Source: an uncultured Collinsella sp.
GTDB taxonomy: Bacteria > Actinomycetota > Coriobacteriia > Coriobacteriales > Coriobacteriaceae
Length of the DNA: 6,544 nucleotides
Assembly: GCA_900549065.1 (NCBI GenBank)
Contig: URNC01000116.1
Coordinates: 1-6,544 of the forward strand
Direction: 5' to 3'
Shown here: piece after piece, positions 1 to 6,544 of the stretch
Numbering within the stretch: position 1 is the first letter of the stretch
How the letters are laid out: every line of letters starts with the position of its first letter
The notes under the pieces: model-generated
Told to the model about the DNA's origin: nothing
Databases searched by the model: none
The model's input: the letters and a program-made list of their open reading frames with translations, nothing else
Program-made: the position numbers and the translations under genes

Positions 1-47
1 GAGATGCAGCGTAGTCTCGTGGGCTCGGAGATGTGTATAAGAGACAG
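1..47 (+). other. Nextera Read 2 adapter with i7 index (non-genomic)
   Basis: This is sequencing adapter, not genome. Positions 1-5 (GAGAT) match the 3' end of the Illumina P7 oligo. Positions 6-13 (GCAGCGTA) sit where the i7 index belongs and, from memory, match Nextera index N721. Positions 14-28 are the Read 2 portion and 29-47 the 19-bp Tn5 mosaic end (AGATGTGTATAAGAGACAG). The reverse complement of the same string is at the other end of the window. Genomic sequence starts at 48. Confidence 0.98.
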
Positions 48-457
48 GTCTAGTCGTGGGCATCGACTTTGGCGGGCGCGAGGGGCTGTGCCTCGTGGGC
101 GCCGCCGCTTCCGCGCTTGCCGCCACGGGCCTGGGACTCTTTGTGGGCACGCTTCCCGTTAAGGGCGGCAAGGCGTCCAAGTCGGGCATCCTCACGGGCT
201 TTGCCACCACGTGCGCCCTGTTCGCCGGCCTCTACGGCGAGCCGGCGATGGCGCTTGCCGACGACGTCGCCCGCGCCTGCCCGGCCGAGTGCTGGCTCAA
301 CCCCGTCAAGCTTATCTGCGACATGTTCAACCGCCTGTATTTCTTTGAGGACCTGGGCCCCTTTGCCGTTCGCGCCGGCGCACTGGTCCTTATGGCGCTG
401 CTGTTCGTTGCCGCCGCCACGCTGATCTTTGGAAGGAGCCGCTATGAGCACCTTTAA
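48..457 (+). CDS. ABC-2 type transporter permease, C-terminal part (5' truncated by adapter)
   Basis: The visible frame runs from the adapter junction (first whole codon at 50) to a TAA at 455-457, giving 135 residues with no stop upstream inside the insert, so the gene begins outside the window. A GTG at 56 could be mistaken for a start but has no ribosome binding site. The visible part is a membrane domain with about three hydrophobic segments: around LCLVGAAASALAATGLGLFVG, around GILTGFATTCALFAGLYG, and a final one, AGALVLMALLFVAAATLIFG, before a short basic tail. The NPVKLICDMFNRLYFFED stretch before the last segment resembles the end of ABC-2 (ABC2_membrane_3-like) exporter subunits, where an Asn-Pro precedes the last helix. 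The downstream permease starts 14 bp before this stop, so the two are probably translationally coupled and form one heterodimeric exporter. Substrate unknown. The family call is from topology and context. Confidence 0.8.
431..438 (+). promoter_or_regulatory. Ribosome binding site fixing the start of the second ABC-2 permease
   Basis: GGAAGGAG lies inside the end of the upstream gene, with 5 nt between it and the ATG at 444. It supports ATG 444 over an in-frame TTG at 429, which lies upstream of this site and would add five residues. Confidence 0.8.
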
Positions 458-1649
458 GACCGCACTTCGCATGGCGCTCGCGCACCCGTTCTACCTGCTT
501 ATCTACACGGTGTTCATCTCGCTCATGGGTGTGTTTATCGCGGCATCGGTGAGCTGGAACTCGTCGCAGCTCACCGAGTACAAGCCCTACGATGCCAACG
601 TGATCGTGGTCGACCGCGACGACAGCGACCTTTCGCGTGCGCTTACCAAGCATCTGGGTTCGCGCTTTGAGCTGGTCACGGGCGTCGGCGACGATACGTA
701 CGATCTTGCGGACGCGCTCTCCAAGAGCAACAGCGCCAAGGGCAGTGCCGACTGCGTGTTCTTTATCCCGGAGGGGTTTGAGGACGACCTCGTTGCAGCC
801 GCCCGCGCGGGGGAGTCCCTGCCCAAGCTCGATGTGACCTACGGTGCCGGCACCATGGCGGCGGCGCTTTCGTCTGCCGAGGCCTCGCGCTGGATCTCGC
901 TCGCGGGCGCTGCAGCCGCACTTGAGCCCGCCGCCTCTAGCGGCGACGTTGCCAAGGCCGCCGAGCATGCGGCCGCGAAGCGTGCCGAGGTCCAGATCGA
1001 GCAGGTCAAGGTTGACTCGACAGCCGCCGCCACGCTCGAGTCGTACTTCAACTTTGGCGCGTACGCGATTATCTCGTCGGTCATCGTGTCGGTGGGGCTG
1101 GTGTTCTCGGGCATGAACGAGCCCGAGCGCGTACGTCGCATGGATGCCGGTCCAATCCCCGGGCGCCAGCGTTCGCTTGCCGTGTTTGCGGCCGCCGCCG
1201 TGATCACCGTCTGCATCTGGGTTGTGTCGAGCATGATGGGCGTCGTGGGCTTTGCCGGCGCGGTCGCCGAGGTCGGCGTGGGCCGTGTATGTCTGGCGCT
1301 GGCGGCGACGTTTGCCCTGGCGTGCACGCCGCTGGCCGTTGGCTTTGCCCTTTCGAGCCTGGGTGCGCGCGAGGAGCTGCTCAACGGTGTGGGCAACTTG
1401 CTTGGCATGCTCATGACGTTTTTGGGCGGCGCCTGGATGCCGCTGTCGCTCATGGGTTCGGCCGTGCAGACCGTGGCGCATTTTGTGCCGACGTTTTGGG
1501 TGAACGACGCGATCGGCAAGGCGCTTGCCTCGGACCTGACGTCTGCCGTGCTGGGGGACATCGCCTGCGACCTAGGCGTCACGGTGCTCTTTGCCGTGGC
1601 CATCGCCGCCGCAGGCTTCGCCCTCGCACGCGCCAAATCCCGCGCCTAG
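444..1649 (+). CDS. ABC-2 type transporter permease
   Basis: Complete 401-residue integral membrane subunit of an ABC exporter. The order of parts matches the ABC2_membrane_3 / YhgE-Pip-like layout: one N-terminal membrane segment (about 16-37), a large extracytoplasmic domain (about 38-203, beginning with the typical DANVIVVDRDDSDLSRAL stretch at 50-67), then five segments at about 205-224, 244-270, 281-305, 315-337 and 372-396. The basic loop 225-243 (EPERVRRMD) should be cytoplasmic and is a likely ATPase contact. The LGGAWMPLSLM segment followed by VPTFWVNDAI (327-357) is typical of the family's C-terminal half. The outer domain is Ala-rich at about 139-181. ATG 444 is chosen for the strong ribosome binding site. 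It overlaps the upstream permease gene by 14 bp, implying coupled translation and a two-permease exporter. No ATPase gene is adjacent on the left within the insert; the ATPase to the right is of a different (MacB/LolD) class with its own permease. Substrate cannot be inferred. Confidence 0.85.
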   Translation: MSTFKTALRMALAHPFYLLIYTVFISLMGVFIAASVSWNSSQLTEYKPYDANVIVVDRDDSDLSRALTKHLGSRFELVTGVGDDTYDLADALSKSNSAKGSADCVFFIPEGFEDDLVAAARAGESLPKLDVTYGAGTMAAALSSAEASRWISLAGAAAALEPAASSGDVAKAAEHAAAKRAEVQIEQVKVDSTAAATLESYFNFGAYAIISSVIVSVGLVFSGMNEPERVRRMDAGPIPGRQRSLAVFAAAAVITVCIWVVSSMMGVVGFAGAVAEVGVGRVCLALAATFALACTPLAVGFALSSLGAREELLNGVGNLLGMLMTFLGGAWMPLSLMGSAVQTVAHFVPTFWVNDAIGKALASDLTSAVLGDIACDLGVTVLFAVAIAAAGFALARAKSRA

Positions 1650-1654
1650 CCACC

Positions 1655-1683
1655 TAGTCATTTAAGAGTGTCCCCAACGACTA
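1655..1683. repeat. 29-bp palindromic repeat, copy 1
   Basis: Arms TAGTCATT (1655-1662) and AACGACTA (1676-1683) flank a 13-nt loop; a further C-G pair at 1654/1684 extends the stem to 9. It matches copy 2 (5165-5193) at 26 of 29 positions. One stem pair is imperfect: A-C when the + strand folds, but G-T (wobble) when the - strand folds. It begins 5 nt after the stop codon of the ABC-2 permease. No T-tract follows on either strand, so it does not look like a standard intrinsic terminator. It may be a REP- or MITE-like interspersed element; that is inference. Confidence 0.75.
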
Positions 1684-1731
1684 GTCTTGAAACAAATCCC
1701 CGCTCTCGCCCAAAAATAGTTCGCCAAGGTT

Positions 1732-1755
1732 TACTATTACGCTCATAAAGTAGTA
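1732..1755 (+). promoter_or_regulatory. Weak candidate -10 / inverted repeat upstream of the ABC ATPase gene
   Basis: The spacer between the two transporter units is AT-richer than the coding DNA. TACTAT at 1732-1737 resembles a -10 box, but I see no good -35 at 16-18 bp upstream. TTGAAA at 1687-1692 is far too distant to serve this -10. TACTA (1732-1736) and TAGTA (1751-1755) form a short inverted repeat across 14 nt that could be an operator, but 5-bp arms in AT-rich DNA are weak evidence. The change of transporter class makes some promoter in 1650-1766 likely. Confidence 0.25.
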
Positions 1756-1756
1756 C

Positions 1757-1766
1757 AAGGCTAACA

Positions 1767-1774
<8 letters not shown>
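1757..1774 (+). promoter_or_regulatory. Two possible ribosome binding sites for the ABC ATPase gene
   Basis: AAGG at 1757-1760 stands 6 nt before ATG 1767, and a G-rich run at 1769-1774 stands 4 nt before the in-frame ATG 1779. Neither is decisive. The first start gives 241 residues, the second 237; only four N-terminal residues differ. Confidence 0.5.
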
Positions 1775-2490
<716 letters not shown>

Positions 2491-2492
<2 letters not shown>

Positions 2493-2496
2493 GTGG
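2491..2496 (+). promoter_or_regulatory. Ribosome binding site for the FtsX-type permease
   Basis: AGGTGG overlaps the stop codon of the ATPase gene and lies 4 nt before ATG 2501. This supports ATG 2501 over an in-frame TTG at 2486 inside the ATPase gene. Confidence 0.6.
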
Positions 2497-2500
2497 CGCC

Positions 2501-5167
2501 ATGACACCTCTCGCAAAACGTCTCCCGCGCGAGCTGCGCCGCAATATCGGCAAGTACCTGGGCATCTTTTTGCTTATGTGTGGAAGCATCGCCCTTACCT
2601 CGGGCTTTTTGCTCGCGGCGCATTCCATCGGCTGCCTTATCGACGACATGCGCGATGCGTACACGATTGAGGACGGCCGCGTGACCACCTCCTTCGAGGC
2701 TACCGACGATCAACTCAGGGCCGCCGAGGATGCAGCCGACGACGTCGGCGGCGTCACGTTCTACAAGAATTTCTCCATCGACGCCATCATCAAAAAGACC
2801 GCCGGCGACGACGGCACCAAGCGCACGCTGCGCACCTATGCGCACCGCACCAAGGTCGATATCGCGTCCTACTGCGAAGGCAGGCAGCCCAAGGCGGACG
2901 ATGAGGTGGCCATCGACCGTGTCTTCGCCACCAACAACGACCTCGCCGTGGGCGATAAGGTCGAGCTTGAGGGCCGCACCTACACCATTTGCGGCATCAT
3001 GACCCAGCCCGATAGCCAGGCGCTGTTCCTCAACAATTCGGACTTTACGGTGAACACCATCACGTACGGCGTGGCCGAGGTCACCGACGCCGGCTTTGCC
3101 GCGCTTGAGGACGCCGGTGGCGCGCCTGCCTACACCTATTCCTTTACCTTTGCCGATCGCGACCTCCCCACCGCGGATCGCATCGATGCGGAGCAGGATA
3201 TGGTCAAGGCGCTGACCGATGCCGATGCACGCGTGGATGACCTCATCGACGCCGATTCCAACCAGGGCATTGGCTATGCGCGCGACGACGTGGACGGCGA
3301 CTCCATGATGTGGATGACGCTGCTCGACATCATCATCGTGATCATGGCGTTCGTCTTTGTGGTCCTTACCGACGCCACCATCGAGGAGGAGAGCGCCATC
3401 ATCGGCACGCTGCTCGCCAGCGGCTATCGTCGACGCGAGATCGTGCTGCACTACCTTGCGCTTCCAGCCATCGTGGGCGTGGTCGCGGCGCTTTTGGGCA
3501 CTGCGCTCGGCGTTGTGTTCTTTACCGAGCCCATGCGCAGCCTCTATTACGGTTCGTACAGCCTGCCGCCCTTTCAGGTGTACTGGAGCTGGGAGATCTT
3601 TGTGAAGTGCGCCGTGGTTCCCGCCGCCGCGCTCATCCTCATCACGCTGGTGGGTCTGCTTCGCAAAATGGGCAAGACGCCGTTGCAGTTCCTTCGTCAC
3701 GAGGCGAGCGGCAAGTCGGGTACCAAGCGTGGTATGCAACTGCCGGAGCGCATGGGTTTTGTTTCCCGCTTCCGTCTGCGTGTCTTCCTGCGCAATCTGG
3801 GCAACTTCGCCACGCTCTTCGTGGGCATTGCGTTTGCGTCGCTGCTACTGCTCTTTGGCCTGGCGATTCTGCCCACGATGACGCACTATGCGGACAACCT
3901 CGAGACGAGCCTGGTCGCCGAGCACCAGTACACGCTCAAGGCTCCGCTGGAGCTCGAGGGCAACGCCGAGGAGCGCGAGCAGTGGTCGGCACTCGAGCGC
4001 TTGCAGTCGGTTGGCGGCGCGCTACTTTCTGCCGCTCAGGATGCCGATGACGAGCTTGACGACGCGGCCGATGCGGCGCAGGCGGCAGCCGATGCTGCGA
4101 CCAGCGCTCCGTCTGTCGAGAGCCTGGCCGCGGCGCAGGACGCGCTTGCCAAGGTCCAGGACAAGAAGGATGCGCTCTACGCGCGCCTTGACGATCTTGC
4201 CGATGCCCTCGGCTGCAACCGCGATGAGGCTGTCGACCTAATTGACAAGGCCTCTAAGATTGACGCTGACAACGACGATATCCACCCGGTCAATACGACC
4301 GACAACGGTACGGGCACAATCGCACAGGCCGAGAAATACGCCGTTTACCAGCTGCAATACGACCGCGGCGATGGAAATGGCGAGGAGACGATTTCCGTCT
4401 ATGGCATCTCATCCGATTCGCACTATTGGAAAGACCTCAACGTCGGCGATGGGCGCGTCGTCTTTGGCGGCGGTTTGCTCGATAAGTTTGGCTGGAGCGA
4501 GGGCCAGAAGGTCACGCTCGACGACAAGTACGAGGGCGAGCATTATTCCCTTGAGTACGCGGGCAAGGACTGTACCTGGGGCTCCAAGTCGGACATGAAT
4601 ATCTATATGAGTATCGACGACTTTAACGAGCTGTTCGGCAACGACGCCGCCTACTTTAACGGCTATGCGAGCGATGAGAAGCTCGACCTCGATGCTCGTT
4701 ACTTTGCCGGCGACACCACGCCCGACGATATGCGCGCCGTGGGCGACCAGTTCATCGGCATGATGAGCAAAATGATCGGCATGATGGTCGGGCTCGCGGT
4801 GTTTATCTTCCTGCTGTTTATGTACCTGCTGACCAAGGCCGTGATCGACCATAGCGCCCGTTCGATCAGCTACATGAAGGTCTTTGGCTATCGCGATAGC
4901 GAGATCTCGCATCTGTACATCCGCTCGATCACGCTGTGCGTGGCAGCGTCGCTCGTTCTGAGCCTGCCGGTCATTATTGGCTCGCTCACGGCCATCTTCC
5001 GCTCGATGCTGCTCGCCTACAACGGCAATATCGAGATCTATGTGCCCTGGTGGTCCATGGCGGCGTGCGCAGGAATCGGCTTTGCAACCTATCTGGTCGT
5101 GGCGTTGCTGCACACGCGCTCCATCAAACGTGTGGGCCTGGCCGAGGCCCTCAAAGTCCAAGAGTAG
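2501..5167 (+). CDS. FtsX/MacB-type ABC transporter permease with coiled-coil extracellular insert
   Basis: An 888-residue membrane protein built as two FtsX-like units. Unit 1: membrane segment about 19-40, extracellular domain about 41-267, then segments about 269-292, 318-342 and 366-388, with GTLLASGYRRREIVLHYL between the first two of these typical of FtsX domains. Unit 2: segment about 436-459, extracellular domain about 460-755, then segments about 760-783, 808-832 and 851-873, with the matching ISYMKVFGYRDSEISHLYI. The second extracellular part contains an Ala/Asp/Glu-rich stretch at about 488-571 that reads as two helices joined near Pro537; from Leu542 to Leu570 it keeps heptad spacing (L542, L549, V552, L559, L563, L566, L570). 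The rest of that loop includes a globular part with GDGRVVFGGGLLDKFGW and a single Cys in KDCTWG. Eight segments and two large outer domains match the long ABC3/FtsX exporters of Gram-positive bacteria. It pairs with the ATPase 8 bp upstream. The stop codon TAG is also the first three bases of a palindromic repeat. Substrate unknown. Confidence 0.9.
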   Translation: MTPLAKRLPRELRRNIGKYLGIFLLMCGSIALTSGFLLAAHSIGCLIDDMRDAYTIEDGRVTTSFEATDDQLRAAEDAADDVGGVTFYKNFSIDAIIKKTAGDDGTKRTLRTYAHRTKVDIASYCEGRQPKADDEVAIDRVFATNNDLAVGDKVELEGRTYTICGIMTQPDSQALFLNNSDFTVNTITYGVAEVTDAGFAALEDAGGAPAYTYSFTFADRDLPTADRIDAEQDMVKALTDADARVDDLIDADSNQGIGYARDDVDGDSMMWMTLLDIIIVIMAFVFVVLTDATIEEESAIIGTLLASGYRRREIVLHYLALPAIVGVVAALLGTALGVVFFTEPMRSLYYGSYSLPPFQVYWSWEIFVKCAVVPAAALILITLVGLLRKMGKTPLQFLRHEASGKSGTKRGMQLPERMGFVSRFRLRVFLRNLGNFATLFVGIAFASLLLLFGLAILPTMTHYADNLETSLVAEHQYTLKAPLELEGNAEEREQWSALERLQSVGGALLSAAQDADDELDDAADAAQAAADAATSAPSVESLAAAQDALAKVQDKKDALYARLDDLADALGCNRDEAVDLIDKASKIDADNDDIHPVNTTDNGTGTIAQAEKYAVYQLQYDRGDGNGEETISVYGISSDSHYWKDLNVGDGRVVFGGGLLDKFGWSEGQKVTLDDKYEGEHYSLEYAGKDCTWGSKSDMNIYMSIDDFNELFGNDAAYFNGYASDEKLDLDARYFAGDTTPDDMRAVGDQFIGMMSKMIGMMVGLAVFIFLLFMYLLTKAVIDHSARSISYMKVFGYRDSEISHLYIRSITLCVAASLVLSLPVIIGSLTAIFRSMLLAYNGNIEIYVPWWSMAACAGIGFATYLVVALLHTRSIKRVGLAEALKVQE

Positions 5168-5193
5168 TCATTTAAGAACGTCCCCAATGACTA
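5165..5193. repeat. 29-bp palindromic repeat, copy 2 (overlaps a stop codon)
   Basis: Perfect 8-bp arms TAGTCATT (5165-5172) and AATGACTA (5186-5193) flank the 13-nt loop TAAGAACGTCCCC. It differs from copy 1 at three positions: two in the loop and one in the right arm. Its first three bases are the TAG stop codon of the FtsX-type permease. No T-run follows, so classic intrinsic termination is not supported, though a weak transcript-end or stabilising hairpin is possible. Read on the - strand, the loop is GGGGACGTTCTTA, which I associate from memory with REP-type elements found in many bacteria. Confidence 0.8.
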
Positions 5194-5203
5194 GGTGCCG
5201 TAC

Positions 5204-5234
5204 TTGACTTTAACTCTGCTTTAACTGGTACCAT
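5204..5234 (+). promoter_or_regulatory. Candidate promoter of the DUF362 gene, with embedded direct repeat
   Basis: TTGACT (5204-5209) resembles a -35 box and TACCAT (5229-5234) a -10 box, 19 bp apart, longer than the usual 17. Transcription would start near 5241, leaving a leader of about 35 nt before ATG 5277. The octamer CTTTAACT occurs at 5208-5215 and again at 5219-5226, an 11-bp period that puts both copies on one face of the helix. A response regulator or other dimeric activator could bind there, which would fit the long spacer. It lies downstream of the repeat and so separates this gene from the transporter operon. Confidence 0.55.
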
Positions 5235-5276
5235 CCTCTATGTCTGTAACGCCATATAGACCGAGGGGATATAACT

Positions 5277-6482
5277 ATGACCGCAACTGCACCCGCAGCA
5301 CCCGCTAAGGTGTACTTCACCAACCTGCGCACGCATGCTCGCGAGAGCCAGCTCGACAAGCTCAAGCGCCTCATACGTCACGCCGGTATCGAGCAGATCG
5401 ACTTTGAGAACAAGTTCGTCGCCATTAAGATTCACTTTGGCGAGCTGGGCAATTTGAGCTTTTTGCGCCCCAACTACGCCCGCGCCGTCGCGGACGTCGT
5501 GAAGGAATTGGGTGGCAAGCCCTTCCTCACCGACTGCAACACGCTCTATGTCGGTAGCCGCAAAAACGCGCTCGAGCACATCGATACCGCCTATCAGAAC
5601 GGCTTTACCCCGTATGCCACGGGTTGCCAGATCATCATCGCCGACGGCCTCAAGGGTACCGACGAGGCGCTCATCCCGGTCGAGGGCGGCGAGTACGTGC
5701 GCGAGGCCAAGATCGGTCGGGCACTCATGGATGCCGATATTGTGATCAGCCTCACGCACTTTAAAGGCCATGAGCAGGCCGGCTTTGGCGGCGCCATGAA
5801 GAACCTGGGCATGGGCGGCGGCAGCCGCGCCGGCAAGATGGAGCAGCATGCCGCCGGCAAGCCGAACGTCGCGACCGAGCACTGTATTGGTTGCCGTGCC
5901 TGCGAAAAGGTCTGTGCGCACAGCGCTATCTCGTTTGACGACACCCGTGAGCGCGAGCTCGCCAACGGCAACACCCGTACGGTTCACGTTGCCGCTATCG
6001 ACCATGATCGCTGTGTGGGCTGCGGCCGCTGCATCGGCGTGTGCAACCAGGACGCCATCAAGCCCGGCCATGACGCTGCGGCCGACGTGCTCAACTGCAA
6101 GATCGCCGAGTACACCAAGGCCGTCGTCGACGGCCGCCCGAGCTTCCACATTTCGCTCGCCATGGACATCAGCCCCAACTGCGATTGCCATCCCGAAAAC
6201 GACACGCCTATCGTCAACGATATCGGCATGTTCGCGAGCTTCGACCCGGTCGCCATCGACCAGGCCTGCGCCGATGCCGTCATGGCATCCGAGCCGCTGC
6301 CCAACACCGAGCTCACAGACAGCGTGGCCAAGATGGAGCACAACCACGAGCATCTGGAGGGCGAGCAGGCCAAGGACCCCTTCTGCATCACGCATCCCGA
6401 CACCGACTGGCGCACCTGCATCGCGCACGCCGAGAAGATCGGCCTGGGCACGAGCGAGTACGAGCTCATCGAGGTCAAGTAG
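5277..6482 (+). CDS. DUF362 domain protein with two [4Fe-4S] ferredoxin motifs
   Basis: A 401-residue, probably cytoplasmic iron-sulfur protein; no signal peptide or membrane segment is seen. The N-terminal 200 residues are DUF362-like, with the HFGE motif at 53-56, THFKGHEQAGFGGAMKNLGMG at about 160-180, and a Gly-rich GGGSRAGK stretch. A bacterial ferredoxin-like insert follows, with two complete CxxCxxCxxxC motifs: C203/C206/C209/C213 and C246/C249/C252/C256. The C-terminal third returns to DUF362-type sequence, with C302-D-C304-H305 and a MFASFDPVAIDQACADAV stretch. Two clusters imply an electron-transfer or redox role, but the reaction of this family is not established, so I give no enzyme name. 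ATG 5277 follows GAGGGG (5263-5268) at 8 nt spacing. It is separated by 109 bp from the transporter genes and has its own candidate promoter, so a functional link to them is not indicated. The gene is complete; only 16 bp of genome follow its stop. Confidence 0.9.
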   Translation: MTATAPAAPAKVYFTNLRTHARESQLDKLKRLIRHAGIEQIDFENKFVAIKIHFGELGNLSFLRPNYARAVADVVKELGGKPFLTDCNTLYVGSRKNALEHIDTAYQNGFTPYATGCQIIIADGLKGTDEALIPVEGGEYVREAKIGRALMDADIVISLTHFKGHEQAGFGGAMKNLGMGGGSRAGKMEQHAAGKPNVATEHCIGCRACEKVCAHSAISFDDTRERELANGNTRTVHVAAIDHDRCVGCGRCIGVCNQDAIKPGHDAAADVLNCKIAEYTKAVVDGRPSFHISLAMDISPNCDCHPENDTPIVNDIGMFASFDPVAIDQACADAVMASEPLPNTELTDSVAKMEHNHEHLEGEQAKDPFCITHPDTDWRTCIAHAEKIGLGTSEYELIEVK

Positions 6483-6498
6483 CGCCTATCTATTGGAC

Positions 6499-6544
6499 CT
6501 GTCTCTTATACACATCTCCGAGCCCACGAGACTACGCTGCATCT
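6499..6544 (-). other. Nextera Read 2 adapter with i7 index, reverse complement (non-genomic)
   Basis: 6499-6517 is the Tn5 mosaic end in reverse complement, 6518-6532 the Read 2 portion, 6533-6540 the index read as TACGCTGC, and 6541-6544 (ATCT) the beginning of the reverse-complemented P7 oligo. It mirrors positions 2-47, including the same index. Genomic sequence ends at 6498. Confidence 0.98.

Noticed and set aside
56..58. GTG as a true start of the first gene
   Set aside because: The frame is open back to the adapter junction, there is no ribosome binding site, and the product would be only the tail of a membrane domain.
390..1481. Long open frame on the - strand opposite the ABC-2 permease
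   Set aside because: Its translation is rich in Arg, His and Gly with low complexity, it has no recognisable domain, and it is explained by GC-rich codon bias of the real gene on the + strand.
1655..1683. Intrinsic terminator after the ABC-2 permease gene
   Set aside because: The stem is AT-rich with a 13-nt loop and no T-tract follows on either strand.
4023..4160. Ala-codon-rich stretch as a DNA tandem repeat
   Set aside because: The similarity of GCN/GAC codons follows from the Ala/Asp-rich helix; no fixed DNA repeat unit is maintained.
5238..6428. 396-codon open frame on the - strand opposite the DUF362 gene
   Set aside because: The + strand protein has two perfect ferredoxin motifs and a good ribosome binding site; the - strand product is a repetitive Val/Ala/Asp/Gly-rich shadow.

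Overview
Actinobacterial-looking DNA, GC-rich (I judge around 60%) with strong GC codon bias and little intergenic space. The gene styles and a recurring short palindrome around a TTAAGAAC-GTCCCC core make me suspect a gut coriobacterium such as Collinsella. That is recollection and inference; there is no rRNA gene here to prove it.

The outer ends are not genomic. Positions 1-47 and 6499-6544 are an inverted pair of Illumina Nextera Read 2 adapters: a P7 fragment, an 8-nt index, the Read 2 sequence and the 19-bp Tn5 mosaic end. The genomic insert is therefore 48-6498, and nothing can be said about its true flanks.

All genes lie on the + strand. (1) 48-457: C-terminal end of an ABC-2 type permease, cut by the adapter. 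(2) 444-1649: a second, complete ABC-2 type permease, overlapping the first by 14 bp; the two probably form a heterodimeric exporter whose ATPase lies outside the insert. (3) 1650-1766: AT-richer spacer with the first copy of a 29-bp palindromic repeat. (4) 1767-2492: MacB/LolD-type ABC ATPase. (5) 2501-5167: an 888-residue FtsX/MacB-type permease with two FtsX units and a predicted coiled-coil hairpin in its second extracellular region; (4) and (5) form one two-gene exporter. (6) 5168-5276: spacer with the second repeat copy, which overlaps the permease stop codon, and a candidate promoter. (7) 5277-6482: a DUF362-type protein with two [4Fe-4S] ferredoxin motifs, probably its own transcription unit.

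The window thus holds two unrelated-looking membrane export systems followed by an iron-sulfur protein. No regulator, RNA gene, CRISPR array, insertion sequence or intact mobile element is visible. I see no clearly new biological system. The points most worth a second look are the adapter ends, the pair of post-stop palindromes, the coiled-coil insert in the FtsX permease and a helically phased direct repeat in the promoter of the DUF362 gene.
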